The position numbers and the translations under genes are program-made. The notes below the pieces were generated by a model. That model saw only the letters and a list, made by a program, of their open reading frames with translations, searched no databases and was not told the origin of the DNA. Below are positions 8,420 through 17,932 of a stretch of DNA of 58,694 nucleotides, piece after piece (position 1 is the stretch's first letter; each line of letters begins with the position of its first letter). This DNA is from a bacterium (GTDB taxonomy: Bacteria > Cyanobacteriota > Vampirovibrionia > Gastranaerophilales > Gastranaerophilaceae): NCBI GenBank assembly GCA_017470245.1, contig JAFUEV010000008.1, forward strand, positions 1-58,694, read 5' to 3'.

Positions 8420-9967
8420 ATGGGAAACGAAGAACAGTTAATAAATATGGAAAAACAATATCAGCAGGATATTGAAGCCCAAAAAAGATTTTATGAAAGT
8501 GAAATAGGACTTTTAAAATCAAAATTTGAATACGAAAAAGAAAAACTAAGAATAGAATTTGAAAGCAGAGTAGCTGTTCAAAAAAAAGGATTAGAAGACT
8601 TTTACAATGTAAAAAATGTACAAGATGCAGATGCAATAAAAAATTATTATATAGGTGAAATAGCAACTCAAAAAAAATGGTTTGAAGAAGAAATTATAAG
8701 ACGCCAAAAGGAAACTGAAGACTGGCATATAGCAAATTTAGAAAAAGAAAAACAAGCATTAATTAAAGGTTATGAAGAAGTTATTCATGCTTTGGAAGAC
8801 AAATTAAAAGCGCAAGAAGATAAATTTAAAGCACAGGAAGAAGCATTAAGTAATCATATAATTGAGCAAAAAAATTATTATGAAGAACAACTAAAGCCTT
8901 ATCGTAAACTTCAAGATTTACAAGCAAAAATAGAACGTAAACTTCATATTAAAAGAAAGAAACAAGTAGAGCATATAGAAAATAATACGGAAGTAAAACA
9001 CGAAGTTACAAACGATTATAATCCAAGCGGAAAGCCAAAAGTATCAATTATTCTTCCTGTATATAATGTCGGAAAATATTTAAGACAATCGCTGGACAGT
9101 TTAATTAATCAAACATTAAAGGATATCGAAATTATATGTGTTGATGACGGTTCTACCGATGACAGCTACGATATTTTAGAAGAATATAAAGAAAAAGATT
9201 CAAGAATAAAAGTTATACACAAATCAAACAAAGGTACAGGAGCGGCAAGAAATGACGGATTAAGACTTGCAACCGGTGAATGTATCGGTTTTGTTGACCC
9301 TGATGATTGGGTTAAACCAAATATGTTTGAAAGACTATATTCAGAGATAAAAGAAAAAAATCTCGATATTATTATGTGTATGCCTGACGGTTATGATGAA
9401 AAAAATGCAAAAAATGCACCTTTCCCATATTTTGTTGATGCAAATTTTGAGCATATAATAGATGACAGAGTATTCAACTGGCGAGATTTATCTCCGTTTC
9501 AGTATCCGATGTGTGTTTGGAATAAATTATATACAAAAGAACTTTTTGATAAAAATCATATAGATTTTGCAGAAGGACTTGACTTTGAAGATCATAAAGT
9601 TATATTCGGAACATTGTTGACAGCGGAAAGAATGTATTTTATAAGAGAAAAACTTTATGTATACAGATATAACAGAGAAGGTTCCGTTTTAACTGATAAT
9701 AACAGACGTTTAATTGACCATATCAAAATTTTTGATATCGTTGAAAATCTTATGAAAGAAACAAATACCTACAATCCTTTGAGAGAAGACTTTTTAACTT
9801 ATAAAATACACAATATTTTATACTATTACAGTATGATAAAAGATGAATTTAAAGAAGAATACTATAACAATATGGTTAAATCAATAAAAGAAACCAATTT
9901 AACAGACAGTGAATATGAAATGTTGTGCGTAAAATATCCCGAATTAAAGAAAATAAATATAAAATAA
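8420..9967 (+). CDS. Coiled coil plus family 2 glycosyltransferase (reversed domain order)
   Basis: A 515-residue protein in which the order is inverted: residues 1-190 are coiled coil and the GT2 domain follows from about residue 207 (PKVSIILPVYNVGKYLRQSL). Motifs: DDGSTDDSYDILEEY, FVDPDDWVKPNMF (DPDD instead of DSDD, metal site kept) and GLDFEDHKVIFG (ED). The coiled coil resembles the C-terminal tail of the preceding protein, with repeated Q-K-x-Y-E patterns such as RQKETEDWHIANLEKEKQ. Gene fission or fusion could have moved a coiled-coil segment from the end of one gene to the start of the next. It is the last gene of the cluster and a hairpin terminator follows. Confidence 0.87.
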   Translation: MGNEEQLINMEKQYQQDIEAQKRFYESEIGLLKSKFEYEKEKLRIEFESRVAVQKKGLEDFYNVKNVQDADAIKNYYIGEIATQKKWFEEEIIRRQKETEDWHIANLEKEKQALIKGYEEVIHALEDKLKAQEDKFKAQEEALSNHIIEQKNYYEEQLKPYRKLQDLQAKIERKLHIKRKKQVEHIENNTEVKHEVTNDYNPSGKPKVSIILPVYNVGKYLRQSLDSLINQTLKDIEIICVDDGSTDDSYDILEEYKEKDSRIKVIHKSNKGTGAARNDGLRLATGECIGFVDPDDWVKPNMFERLYSEIKEKNLDIIMCMPDGYDEKNAKNAPFPYFVDANFEHIIDDRVFNWRDLSPFQYPMCVWNKLYTKELFDKNHIDFAEGLDFEDHKVIFGTLLTAERMYFIREKLYVYRYNREGSVLTDNNRRLIDHIKIFDIVENLMKETNTYNPLREDFLTYKIHNILYYYSMIKDEFKEEYYNNMVKSIKETNLTDSEYEMLCVKYPELKKINIK

Positions 9968-10039
9968 TGCAATATCAACATTTTTAATTTGAAACTATTT
10001 GCAATTGTTATTGTATTGCAGTTTTATTTATATATAATA

Positions 10040-10080
10040 CAAAAACGGTGGTTTCTTTTATATTTCCACCGTCTTTGTTT
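10040..10080 (+). terminator. Rho-independent terminator of the glycosyltransferase cluster
   Basis: CGGTGG pairs with CCACCG, extended by A/T pairs on both sides (caaaaacggtgg, loop of about 14, ccaccgtctttg), followed by a T-rich run. It lies about 75 bases after the last GT gene and before the convergent RTX-like gene. Confidence 0.7.
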
Positions 10081-10144
10081 TCCAACTTATTAATAAGACA
10101 AACCTTTATAAATAAAAGTCTTAAAGAATGAAATTAATCATTTC

Positions 10145-12415
10145 TTATACAAAGCAACTTTGTGTATCCTTTACAAATATTGCAACAAGAGATGATTTTG
10201 CTTCTGCATCATTTCCGCTTAATATTGATTCGACATCCCAATTATCCCCGCCATGAGAAGTGTTCCAAGCCGTTAAGTCTGATTTTAATTGTTCAATATT
10301 TAGCGTATATTTCTTCCCTCCTATAGTATAACTTCCCATATCATCTCCATGATTTAGAGTAATTTTGTTTCCGTTTACATATCCGTCCGATACGTCGCTT
10401 TGAAGGTCATATACCAGAGAAATTTGTTTGCTGTCGCCAAATCCTTTATCTTGATAAAATATATAGTTACAATAGATAGATAAAGTTTTTTCATCTGTTG
10501 TAATTGAATTATCGTTATTTACATTATTTTCACCGGATAATTTTAAACTTTTATCTTCAAAAACAACTTTAGATGAATTTAGTGAATCCTTTATTGTTAT
10601 AAGCCCCGAATAACCTTTTTTGATGTTATATGTATTTTTTCCTTCGTCATCAGATATTTCCGTACGATTACTTTTTAAAATATTATAGATATCATTACCG
10701 CTTGCACCGGAAATTTTATTATTACTTCCGCCATTAATCGTTATTTTATCGTTTCCTCCGTTAGCTTCAATATCAAGGTCATCTCCGCCATTTATAATAA
10801 TTGTATCGTCTCCGTAACCTCCACGGATTTTATGAGCATTTCCGCTTGTAATTTCAAAATAGTCATTACCCTCTTGACCATGGAAGAACTTATTTTTTCC
10901 GTTTGAAATATAAAATTTATCGTTACCTTTTCCCGCATAAGTTCCATGACCTGAGTAACAACCGCTAAAACCTTCATCAGCATTTGAAGAATTAGTTATA
11001 ATATCATTACCTTTTCCCAGTTCTATTGAATTTACAACACTATTACCCGATATATTCAAAGTCTGCGCAGTTTTTAAATTTACTGTATTATCGTTTTTAT
11101 CGTTTGTATTAACATCAACAAATGAATATCCTTTAGCATTTATTGTATTTTTACCTGATGTTATATGAATTATTGCATTTGCTTTTTTTGTATTATTGTC
11201 TCCATCAAAATTAACCGTATTATTTCCTTTTTGAAGATAAATTGTATTAATTGCCGCATTTCCTGCGGTATAGCTTTTAACATTAATTGTATTTCCGCCT
11301 TTTTTGGTATAGATAGAATTAAATCCGTTTACAAGATTAATTGTATCGGCGCTTGCATATATATCGGTTGAACCCGAACCAAAAGATTCAACGGTTATAG
11401 TGTCGTTTCCTCCATAAACGGTGGTTGAACCATTATTATTTATTTCAATTGTATCCTTTCCGCCTTCGCCATATATAATAGTTTCTCCGGCGTAAACATA
11501 TATTGTATCATCTCCGTTACCTGCTTTTATTGTTGAATGGGGATAATAAGTATTTGTTGCATGTATTGTTATTTCATCTTTGCCATCGCCTGTCGAAATA
11601 TAATTATTTTTTCCACCATAGATATGAACTTCATCACTATCTTTTCCTGTATCAATAACATTTTTAAGACCTGCTTTAATATTAACGATATCACTTCCTA
11701 TTCCTGTTTTAATATTTACAACTGAAGCATCTTTTTTATCCTCTGAACCTGTTTTATAATCAACAAGTACATTATCATCTCCTTTACCTAAATCAGCAGT
11801 TACAATTAATTCATTTTTAGGATTGTAGTCATTATATATTTTTAAATTATCCATTCCGTTTCCCGCTTTTATAGTTGTTGCACCTTGAGAAGAAGCGGTA
11901 TAATAAATATTAAACTTACTTCCATCATTACCTTTTTCAACAATATTATTTAATCCGCCATCAATAGAATAATAATTAACTCCGCCTTTATCAGTTATTT
12001 TTGTATTACCTTCCTTTAGATAATATGTATCAACACCTGTTCCAGCTGTTATTGTATTATTAGAATACGGGTTTGATGTTTGAAAAGTATTTCCATTATC
12101 ACCTGATGTTATTTTATTTTTTCCGATATTGGAAATATTAATAGAGTTACCGGATGTATTACCTAACTTAACCGTTTTATTAGCGTTTGTTCCGTATAAG
12201 GTCATATTATATGCACCGTTATATACATTTATTATTTCAGACAGATTCGATGAGGTATATGTATTGCTATCACCAAAATTTTTCAAATTAACAGTCAGTT
12301 GTTTTTTCTTTTCGGGTAAAAAATTTGCTAAACTAATATTTTGATTTTCACTCTCTTCTGTTGAGAAACTATAACCTTTTTTTGTTTTAATAACTTCATT
12401 TGAATAATCTGTCAT
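10145..12415 (-). CDS. RTX-like calcium-binding repeat protein, probably secreted
   Basis: A 756-residue, Gly/Asn/Asp-rich acidic protein without an N-terminal signal peptide. The middle (about 100-620) consists of parallel beta-roll/beta-helix type repeats such as GNGDDTIYVYAGETIIYGEG, GGYGDDTIIINGGDDLDIEA and ANGGNDKITINGG, close to the RTX nonapeptide GGxGxDxUx. The extreme C-terminus (residues after about 690) is repeat-free and ends SLVAIFVKDTQSCFV. Type I secretion substrates carry an uncleaved C-terminal signal, so export by a T1SS is likely, although no T1SS gene is in the window. A paralogue lies at 39715-41736. Role unknown; surface adhesin or matrix protein is possible. Confidence 0.8.
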   Translation of the reverse strand: MTDYSNEVIKTKKGYSFSTEESENQNISLANFLPEKKKQLTVNLKNFGDSNTYTSSNLSEIINVYNGAYNMTLYGTNANKTVKLGNTSGNSINISNIGKNKITSGDNGNTFQTSNPYSNNTITAGTGVDTYYLKEGNTKITDKGGVNYYSIDGGLNNIVEKGNDGSKFNIYYTASSQGATTIKAGNGMDNLKIYNDYNPKNELIVTADLGKGDDNVLVDYKTGSEDKKDASVVNIKTGIGSDIVNIKAGLKNVIDTGKDSDEVHIYGGKNNYISTGDGKDEITIHATNTYYPHSTIKAGNGDDTIYVYAGETIIYGEGGKDTIEINNNGSTTVYGGNDTITVESFGSGSTDIYASADTINLVNGFNSIYTKKGGNTINVKSYTAGNAAINTIYLQKGNNTVNFDGDNNTKKANAIIHITSGKNTINAKGYSFVDVNTNDKNDNTVNLKTAQTLNISGNSVVNSIELGKGNDIITNSSNADEGFSGCYSGHGTYAGKGNDKFYISNGKNKFFHGQEGNDYFEITSGNAHKIRGGYGDDTIIINGGDDLDIEANGGNDKITINGGSNNKISGASGNDIYNILKSNRTEISDDEGKNTYNIKKGYSGLITIKDSLNSSKVVFEDKSLKLSGENNVNNDNSITTDEKTLSIYCNYIFYQDKGFGDSKQISLVYDLQSDVSDGYVNGNKITLNHGDDMGSYTIGGKKYTLNIEQLKSDLTAWNTSHGGDNWDVESILSGNDAEAKSSLVAIFVKDTQSCFV

Positions 12416-12450
12416 TTTTTCTCCTTATAATTAGTTATGTTTAATTTTTT

Positions 12451-12546
12451 CTGTCATTGCAAGAGGATTTAGCCTCGCGGCAATCCAGCATTATTTTGTT
12501 TACCCTTCCGGATTGTTTCATCATCTGTAGCTCTTCATAATGACAG
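12451..12546. repeat. Dispersed palindromic element (MITE/REP-like)
   Basis: The ends CTGTCATT and AATGACAG are perfect inverted repeats; inside them GGCAATCC pairs with GGATTG. The sequence pattern (TGTCATTGCnAG, then CGGCAATCC, then GGATTG and ATGACA) is a widespread type of intergenic mobile palindrome in bacteria. It sits in the 271-base gap upstream of the RTX-like gene, away from any coding frame. Confidence 0.7.
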
Positions 12547-12686
12547 TATTTGCATACAAAAACAATCCTTGTATATAATATTTAAGTATTTTATCATATT
12601 ATGTACCCCCCTGTATACAAAAAAATCATATAAATAAACGGTAAAAAATTTTAGTTCCCGAATATAATTAAAATAGGGAATAATAT

Positions 12687-13229
12687 ATGGAATTTGCGGC
12701 AAACAGTATAAATCAACCCGTCAACTTTTATACTAAAAATACGGGTAATACAATAAATATGGCAGTAAACGGAGAAAATAAACTATACTCCGAAAATATT
12801 TTTGCGCCGGAATTTGCAACAAAAAAGAATATAAAAGATAGTACAAAACCAACAAGAAAAAGAAAAACAAAAAGATTAAATACTCTTGATACGGAATATT
12901 TACCTGATGAGGCGATTGAACAAGAGCCTCAAGAAATTCCTAAAGATAATATATTTATGCCTCAGGAAGAAAATAAATTTATAAAAAATTTTAAAAAATC
13001 AATGGAAAATTTTTATACATCAACTCCGCTTGTCAACTACTTTTTTATGAAAAAGAAAAAACAAAAAATAGAAAAAACCGTTGAAAAATTAAGTGACATA
13101 AACCAAAATGTTGATGATTTAATGAATACCGCCATTCCATACGGAGAGGCTTCAAATGTATACGGAGATATAGCAAAAAACCTCACAAACGCAGCAAATA
13201 TGCTCGGACAAGCAAAAAAAGACTTATAG
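12687..13229 (+). CDS. Hypothetical protein
   Basis: A 180-residue protein I do not recognise. AGGGAA lies about 6 bases upstream of the ATG. The N-terminal 45 residues are Asn/Thr-rich and probably disordered (MEFAANSINQPVNFYTKNTG). A strongly basic stretch KPTRKRKTKR follows at about 55-64, then an acidic Pro/Glu segment. The C-terminal 80 residues look helical, with YFFMKKKKQKIEKTVEKLSD and an amphipathic end. There is no signal peptide or membrane segment. It stands alone between the RTX-like gene and ftsZ, in ftsZ orientation, with its own terminator-like hairpin downstream. Function unknown. Confidence 0.7.
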   Translation: MEFAANSINQPVNFYTKNTGNTINMAVNGENKLYSENIFAPEFATKKNIKDSTKPTRKRKTKRLNTLDTEYLPDEAIEQEPQEIPKDNIFMPQEENKFIKNFKKSMENFYTSTPLVNYFFMKKKKQKIEKTVEKLSDINQNVDDLMNTAIPYGEASNVYGDIAKNLTNAANMLGQAKKDL

Positions 13230-13272
13230 ATTAACAAAAATGAATATAAGTAAAGATAAATTACAATTTTAA

Positions 13273-13313
13273 ACATGATATTAAGTTTCTATAATATTTC
13301 CATGTTTTTTTCT
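13273..13313 (+). terminator. Probable terminator after the hypothetical gene
   Basis: AAACATG and CATGTTT form the outer stem, with an imperfect ATATTA/TAATAT inner stem, followed directly by a T-run. It ends the 12687 gene before ftsZ. Confidence 0.5.
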
Positions 13314-13431
13314 TTACTATTTATATAATTTACAATACTATGTTAATAGTTAATATACGATGAAAACCATGTAAGAGATTGGATTCGCATAAACTATAAG
13401 TAAGAAGAAATAAGAAAAAGAGGGCGAATAA

Positions 13432-14625
13432 GTGGAAAATTTTGTTCCGGACATTTTTGGCAAGAAAGAAACAAGTAATGGTAATTCAACTCCGCAATAT
13501 ACAGGCGGAACACCTGCAGATATAAAAGTAATCGGTGTAGGTGGCGGCGGCGGAAACGCAGTAAACAGAATGATACAATCAGGGCTAAGTGGCGTTGAAT
13601 TTTGGGCATTAAATACTGATGTTCAAGTATTAGATATGTCATTAGCAACAAATAAAATAAAAATTGGAAATAAAGTAACAGGCGGTCTTGGTGCAGGTGG
13701 AAATCCGGAAAAAGGTGAAAAATCTGCAGAAGAGACAAGAGATGAAATTGTTAATGCTATAGGTGATGCAGATATGGTATTTGTAACCGCAGGTATGGGC
13801 GGTGGTACTGGTACAGGTGCTGCTCCTGTTGTTGCAAGAATTGCAAAAGAATTAGGTGCATTAACAATCGGTGTCGTTACAAAGCCTTTCGGTTTTGAAG
13901 GCAAAAAGAGAATGAATCAAGCATTACAAGGTATCGAAAAATTAAAAGAAACTGTAGATGCTTTAATCGTTATACCTAACGATAAATTAATAGAAGTAAT
14001 TGACCGCAGAACATCAATGAGAGATGCATTCAAAGTTGTTGATGAAATCTTATTAAGAGGTGTTCAAGGTATATCTGATATTATTACCGTTCCTGGTTTA
14101 ATAAACGTAGACTTTGCCGATGTAAGAAGCGTAATGGAATCATCAGGTTCGGCATTAATGGGTATAGGCAGAGGAACAGGCGAAGGCAGAGCATTAGAAG
14201 CTGCAAAAGTTGCAATAAATTCACCATTATTGGAAACTTCAATAAACGGTGCAACAGGTATTATAATGAACGTTACAGGTGGTCCTGATATGACATTAAT
14301 GGAAGTATCAGATGCTGCTCAAGTTATTTATGATGCTGTTTCAGAAGACGCAACAGTTCACTTCGGTGCTGTAATTGATGAAAGAATTCAAGGAGAAATC
14401 CAAATTACAGTTATTGCTACAGGTTTTGAGTTAAAGAAAAATCAAGTTGATCAATTCAATACTACAGAACAAACTGATCCTTTCACTTTGAACGATTTTC
14501 TAAAAGGTTCAAATATGACTCAAAATACAAATACAACAACAAACAATGAGCAACAACCGAAACCGACAAGAACAAATGACGGTTTCCCGCCAATCATTGA
14601 TATTCCTGAATTTTTAAAGAAATAA
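13432..14625 (+). CDS. ftsZ: Cell division protein FtsZ
   Basis: A 397-residue tubulin-like GTPase that polymerises into the division ring. It has [15 protein letters not shown] (about 34-48), the tubulin signature GGGTGTG at 123-129, NTD at 61-63, and the T7-loop region [10 protein letters not shown] around 225. The linker (about 345-385) is Asn/Thr/Gln-rich, and the C-terminal peptide [10 protein letters not shown] matches the conserved tail that binds FtsA, SepF or ZipA-type partners. Start is GTG at 13432, preceded by AGGGCG. It stands alone rather than next to ftsA or ftsQ, as in cyanobacteria-like genomes. Its GC content is higher than that of its neighbours, as expected for a highly expressed gene. 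Confidence 0.98.
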   Translation: MENFVPDIFGKKETSNGNSTPQYTGGTPADIKVIGVGGGGGNAVNRMIQSGLSGVEFWALNTDVQVLDMSLATNKIKIGNKVTGGLGAGGNPEKGEKSAEETRDEIVNAIGDADMVFVTAGMGGGTGTGAAPVVARIAKELGALTIGVVTKPFGFEGKKRMNQALQGIEKLKETVDALIVIPNDKLIEVIDRRTSMRDAFKVVDEILLRGVQGISDIITVPGLINVDFADVRSVMESSGSALMGIGRGTGEGRALEAAKVAINSPLLETSINGATGIIMNVTGGPDMTLMEVSDAAQVIYDAVSEDATVHFGAVIDERIQGEIQITVIATGFELKKNQVDQFNTTEQTDPFTLNDFLKGSNMTQNTNTTTNNEQQPKPTRTNDGFPPIIDIPEFLKK

Positions 14626-14647
14626 TATATATTCGTTCCAAATAATT

Positions 14648-14680
14648 AAAAGACATAATCAAATGATTATGTCTTTTTTA
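14648..14680 (+). terminator. ftsZ terminator
   Basis: A perfect hairpin, AGACATAATCA then TGATTATGTCT, followed by TTTTTTA. The A-rich 5' side would also let it work for the convergent bioD-like gene. Confidence 0.8.
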
Positions 14681-14703
14681 TTACAATTTTAAAAAAAATT
14701 GAA

Positions 14704-15420
14704 TTACATTCCGTGCAACTTAGGGATTTTTACTCTAAATACATCTTCTACATCAATACCGTTAAGAATTTCATTAAACAAAATATTTGTTTGAACACTC
14801 TTTCCCTTAAAATTTTTAATAAGTCCCAATACTTTTGAATCGGTATATGTTTCAATCAATGTAGGAAATACTTTTATATCAGGATTTTCAGAATATAAAG
14901 GAAACTTATTTATTATTACACCTACAATATCAAGCCCGAAAGTTTTCGCCGTATTTATTTCGTTTAGGCAATTATTAAGATTATTACTTCCGGGAGTTAC
15001 GATAAATACAACCGGAATATTTAATCCTTTTGCGATATGAGCGGTAAAAATATTTTCTTTTATCGGAGTCATCAATCCGCCTACTGACTCTGTTATTAAA
15101 GTATCATATTTTTCTTTTAGGATATTATAATCATTTACAATATCTTCAATATCAATATTTATACGTTCCAATTCTGCCCCAACAACAGGTAGAGCCTTAG
15201 ATTTCAACATATATGTCGAATGAGTTTTTATATAGCGGTCAAACATTTTAACAAACGTCAAATCAGGCGATAATAAATACTTTCCCTTATCAATTGCTCC
15301 CGTCTGAATAGGTTTATATACAGCAGTTTTATAGCCTAATGACTGCATAACTGCTGCAAGCCCTGCAGATATCATCGTTTTTCCGCAATTATTTTCTATA
15401 CCGGTAATAAAAATATTCAT
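14704..15420 (-). CDS. bioD: Dethiobiotin synthetase-like ATPase
   Basis: A 238-residue protein of the BioD/DTBS family, which closes the ureido ring of dethiobiotin from 7,8-diaminopelargonate, CO2 and ATP. Visible motifs: P-loop GIENNCGKTMISAGL at residues 7-21 (usual form GTDTGVGKT), AVYKPIQTGA at about 34-43 matching the YKPxQTG motif, and ESVGGLMTPI at about 112-121, equivalent to the ExxGGLxxPI motif. The length is normal for BioD. No other biotin gene is in the window, so it is an orphan copy here. The P-loop is atypical (NNC in place of TGV), so a related P-loop amidase-type role cannot be excluded. Confidence 0.8.
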   Translation of the reverse strand: MNIFITGIENNCGKTMISAGLAAVMQSLGYKTAVYKPIQTGAIDKGKYLLSPDLTFVKMFDRYIKTHSTYMLKSKALPVVGAELERINIDIEDIVNDYNILKEKYDTLITESVGGLMTPIKENIFTAHIAKGLNIPVVFIVTPGSNNLNNCLNEINTAKTFGLDIVGVIINKFPLYSENPDIKVFPTLIETYTDSKVLGLIKNFKGKSVQTNILFNEILNGIDVEDVFRVKIPKLHGM

Positions 15421-15517
15421 GGCTTAATTATATCAAAGTCGATTATCATAAGCTACAACAATAATTGATTATTTATAAATATTTATTTATAATTAGTTTG
15501 TACAATAGGGAATTTTT

Positions 15518-16228
15518 ATGAAAAAGATAGTTAGAAGTTTTTTGATTTTAGCACTAATGTGTGCTTGTTCTTCTTTTAGTTTGGCAAATGCATCCGAAAA
15601 TTTATCGGAATCTATTACTAAAAATATGAATATTCAAAACCATATAAGTGATATAGGTTTAAAAATACTAAATGCAAATAAAATAGATTCACGTGTGGTT
15701 TTTCTATATAGTGCTAATCATAAAAAACTGGATATAGAACCGGAACTTTTAAAAAGACAGGTTGTAGTATATGATAACCTGATAAACTTTGCAAAAAATG
15801 ATGATGAAATAGCGGCGATATTGGCAAGAGGTATCTGCAGAACCGCAGAATCATATTCCGGTATGGCAAAAGGCAGAGTATCATCAATGCAAGTAAAACT
15901 TGCTCCTAAAAAATATGAAATCTTTTTTGATAAAAGAGCAGTTGATTTTATGGTACAAGCAGGTTATAACCCAATTGGTTTAATAACAGTAATGAATAAA
16001 GCATTTCCTCAAAAGCGTTCAGATAAAATATCACGCAGTAATTTAACTTCTAAAAGATTAGCTAATATTTATGAATATATTTATTTCAAATACCCGTATT
16101 TTATAAAAAATAATGAATACATTAACACCGATGCTTATCAAAATTTTCTGTTAACCTCACAAACAAACAGAAAAAAACTTGAAGAAAAAATAAAAAGCGG
16201 TTCAAAGAAGGCTATATCTTATGAATAG
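15518..16228 (+). CDS. Exported M48-like protein lacking the HExxH zinc site
   Basis: A 236-residue protein with a signal peptide (MKKIVRSFLILALMCACSSF, Ala-rich cleavage region at about 25); the Cys could make it a lipoprotein but the lipobox is poor. Residues 93-110 read NDDEIAAILARGICRTAE, which matches the M48 peptidase segment DELAAVLAHEIAH except that both histidines and the catalytic Glu are replaced (RGICR). About 35 residues on, KKYEIFFDKRAVDFMVQAGY followed by NP matches the M48 downstream motif (EADrlg..l...AGYdP). So this looks like an inactive M48 relative. It overlaps the next exported protein gene by eight bases, so the two are made together. Confidence 0.6.
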   Translation: MKKIVRSFLILALMCACSSFSLANASENLSESITKNMNIQNHISDIGLKILNANKIDSRVVFLYSANHKKLDIEPELLKRQVVVYDNLINFAKNDDEIAAILARGICRTAESYSGMAKGRVSSMQVKLAPKKYEIFFDKRAVDFMVQAGYNPIGLITVMNKAFPQKRSDKISRSNLTSKRLANIYEYIYFKYPYFIKNNEYINTDAYQNFLLTSQTNRKKLEEKIKSGSKKAISYE

Positions 16229-16796
16229 AAATATTGCAATATTTTTATTATTAGCTTTAAATTTATTTATTAATCCTTTATTTGCAAAAGAATTGTTAAA
16301 TGATTCATTATCTGATTCATTAAAAAATATCAAAATTGATAAGCCTTCAACTAATACAAAATACAATTATCAATCATTTGAAAAAGTAGCAATTCCATTA
16401 AGAATTTCCGAAAAAATAAGTACAAAAGATACAGAAATGTATGATAACAGACCATTAGTTTTTTATGTTTCAGATAATGTAAAATTCAAAGGGAAAACAA
16501 TTCTGCAAAGAGGTACAAAATTTACGGCGAATGTTTCTACTTATATGAGTAGAGGAATGAATGGTATTCCTGCAACTTTGGTAATAGAAAATTTTAAATC
16601 CCACAATATTGATTCAAAAAAATTAAAAGGTATCTATATCAAAAAAGGACTTAATTTGACTCCATTAGTACTACCAATAAAATGGATGCTTACTCCGTTT
16701 CCCGGAGTTGGAACATTAACAAACTTTATTGTTGGCGGTAATGCAACAATTAATCCAAATGATGAAATAATTATATATTATTATCCTAACTGGTAA
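16221..16796 (+). CDS. Exported hypothetical protein
   Basis: A 191-residue protein with a clear signal peptide (MNRNIAIFLLLALNLFINPL, FAK at about 23). The mature part is beta-rich: LVFYVSDNVKFKGKTILQRG is followed by a hydrophobic Gly/Pro segment (PFPGVGTLTNFIVGGNA) and IIYYYPNW at the C-terminus. The layout (a beta-domain that declares a default-setting stretch, then a glycine-rich hydrophobic piece) resembles the C-terminal half of the SLH protein at 33861, EVTFTAKHDIYTEEGTLVIP. That similarity is my reading only. It is translationally coupled to the M48-like gene upstream and probably works with it in the envelope. Confidence 0.65.
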   Translation: MNRNIAIFLLLALNLFINPLFAKELLNDSLSDSLKNIKIDKPSTNTKYNYQSFEKVAIPLRISEKISTKDTEMYDNRPLVFYVSDNVKFKGKTILQRGTKFTANVSTYMSRGMNGIPATLVIENFKSHNIDSKKLKGIYIKKGLNLTPLVLPIKWMLTPFPGVGTLTNFIVGGNATINPNDEIIIYYYPNW

Positions 16797-16800
16797 TAAT

Positions 16801-17844
16801 TTATAAAGAATATTGTATATTTAAAGAAAGATTTTGATTTTTATACTTTGAGATTTCATTTTTTAAATTCTCTGTACTAAAATCAGTTGTTTTTTCGTAA
16901 TTTCTGTTTCTGTCCGCATATAAAGCAGAATCATACAAATCATAAGACATATTGTTTTCAAGACAAAAATGTTCTATATAATCCATTAAAATATAGACAT
17001 GAGGCGAAACGTTTCCTGTATTTTTATTTGCATAGGTATATTCAACATCTACAATTGCACTTTTTATATCATATTCTTTTAACCTGTTAAGAAACAGTGT
17101 AATTTCTTCAAATGTATCATTAATCCCCGGTATTATAATATATTTAACTTTAACATTTGAAGCTAATCCGACAGGAAGATTTTTCCTGTAATGTTTAATA
17201 TTTTCCCAGACCTTATCGGATTTATCCACTCTTTTTACTGTTTTATATGTTTGTTTATCGGCAGAATCCGGAGAAATAACAACCGTAACAGCACCTTGTT
17301 TAAGTCCTTCTCTTATAGCTCTTGAGAATAGAATACCTGAAGAATGAACTCTAATTCTTGAACCTTGTTTTATAAAAAGTTTTAAAAGTTCATCAAATTC
17401 TTTTAATACTGTAGGTTCTCCGCCTTGAAAAGTAATTTCTCCCGAATTTCTAAATTTTTTTTGTTTTATAAGTTCTTTAACAGCATTTAAAACATTATTT
17501 TTTGCTTTTGGCTTATTTCTTTGAACGTCACAATATATGCAATTTGAGTTACATTGGCTCCAATGGTCAAAATTTATATATGAAATATAATCATCATTAT
17601 CCCAATCTTCTTCTCTCAAATTATAGCAGCCTTCACATGCAGGCAAATCTCTTCCGTTTTTTTGATGAGTTCGATGATTTCTTTTTACAAAAAATAAATG
17701 TTCCCAATCAATTTTATTATTTTCAAATTTGGGCATAATAAGAAGCTGTCCCTTATTAAAATCTCTGGAAAGACAACATGCCTGAATACAATCAACATTA
17801 ATTGAAATTCCGTGTTCTATTAAATGACAACTCTTATATTTCAT
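16801..17844 (-). CDS. Radical SAM protein
   Basis: A 347-residue radical S-adenosylmethionine enzyme. The 4Fe-4S motif is CNSNCIYCDVQ (CxxxCxxC) at about 98-105, followed by ITFQGGEPTVLKEF (GGEP, SAM binding) at about 137. Extra cysteines precede it: CIQACCLSRD at about 19-24 and CEGCY at about 75, resembling an auxiliary cluster placed on the N-terminal side of the core (SPASM-like clusters usually follow it). Such proteins often modify peptides or act as anaerobic maturases; no substrate peptide gene is evident next to it. It is convergent with the exported pair and divergent from the SNF2 helicase. Substrate unknown. Confidence 0.85.
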   Translation of the reverse strand: MKYKSCHLIEHGISINVDCIQACCLSRDFNKGQLLIMPKFENNKIDWEHLFFVKRNHRTHQKNGRDLPACEGCYNLREEDWDNDDYISYINFDHWSQCNSNCIYCDVQRNKPKAKNNVLNAVKELIKQKKFRNSGEITFQGGEPTVLKEFDELLKLFIKQGSRIRVHSSGILFSRAIREGLKQGAVTVVISPDSADKQTYKTVKRVDKSDKVWENIKHYRKNLPVGLASNVKVKYIIIPGINDTFEEITLFLNRLKEYDIKSAIVDVEYTYANKNTGNVSPHVYILMDYIEHFCLENNMSYDLYDSALYADRNRNYEKTTDFSTENLKNEISKYKNQNLSLNIQYSL

Positions 17845-17932
17845 AACTTCCTATCTCCGCTTGAAAATAGTATATCACATTAAAATATTTTTTTATGTAT
17901 AATATTATAAAAGGAGATATTTGAGGTTATAA

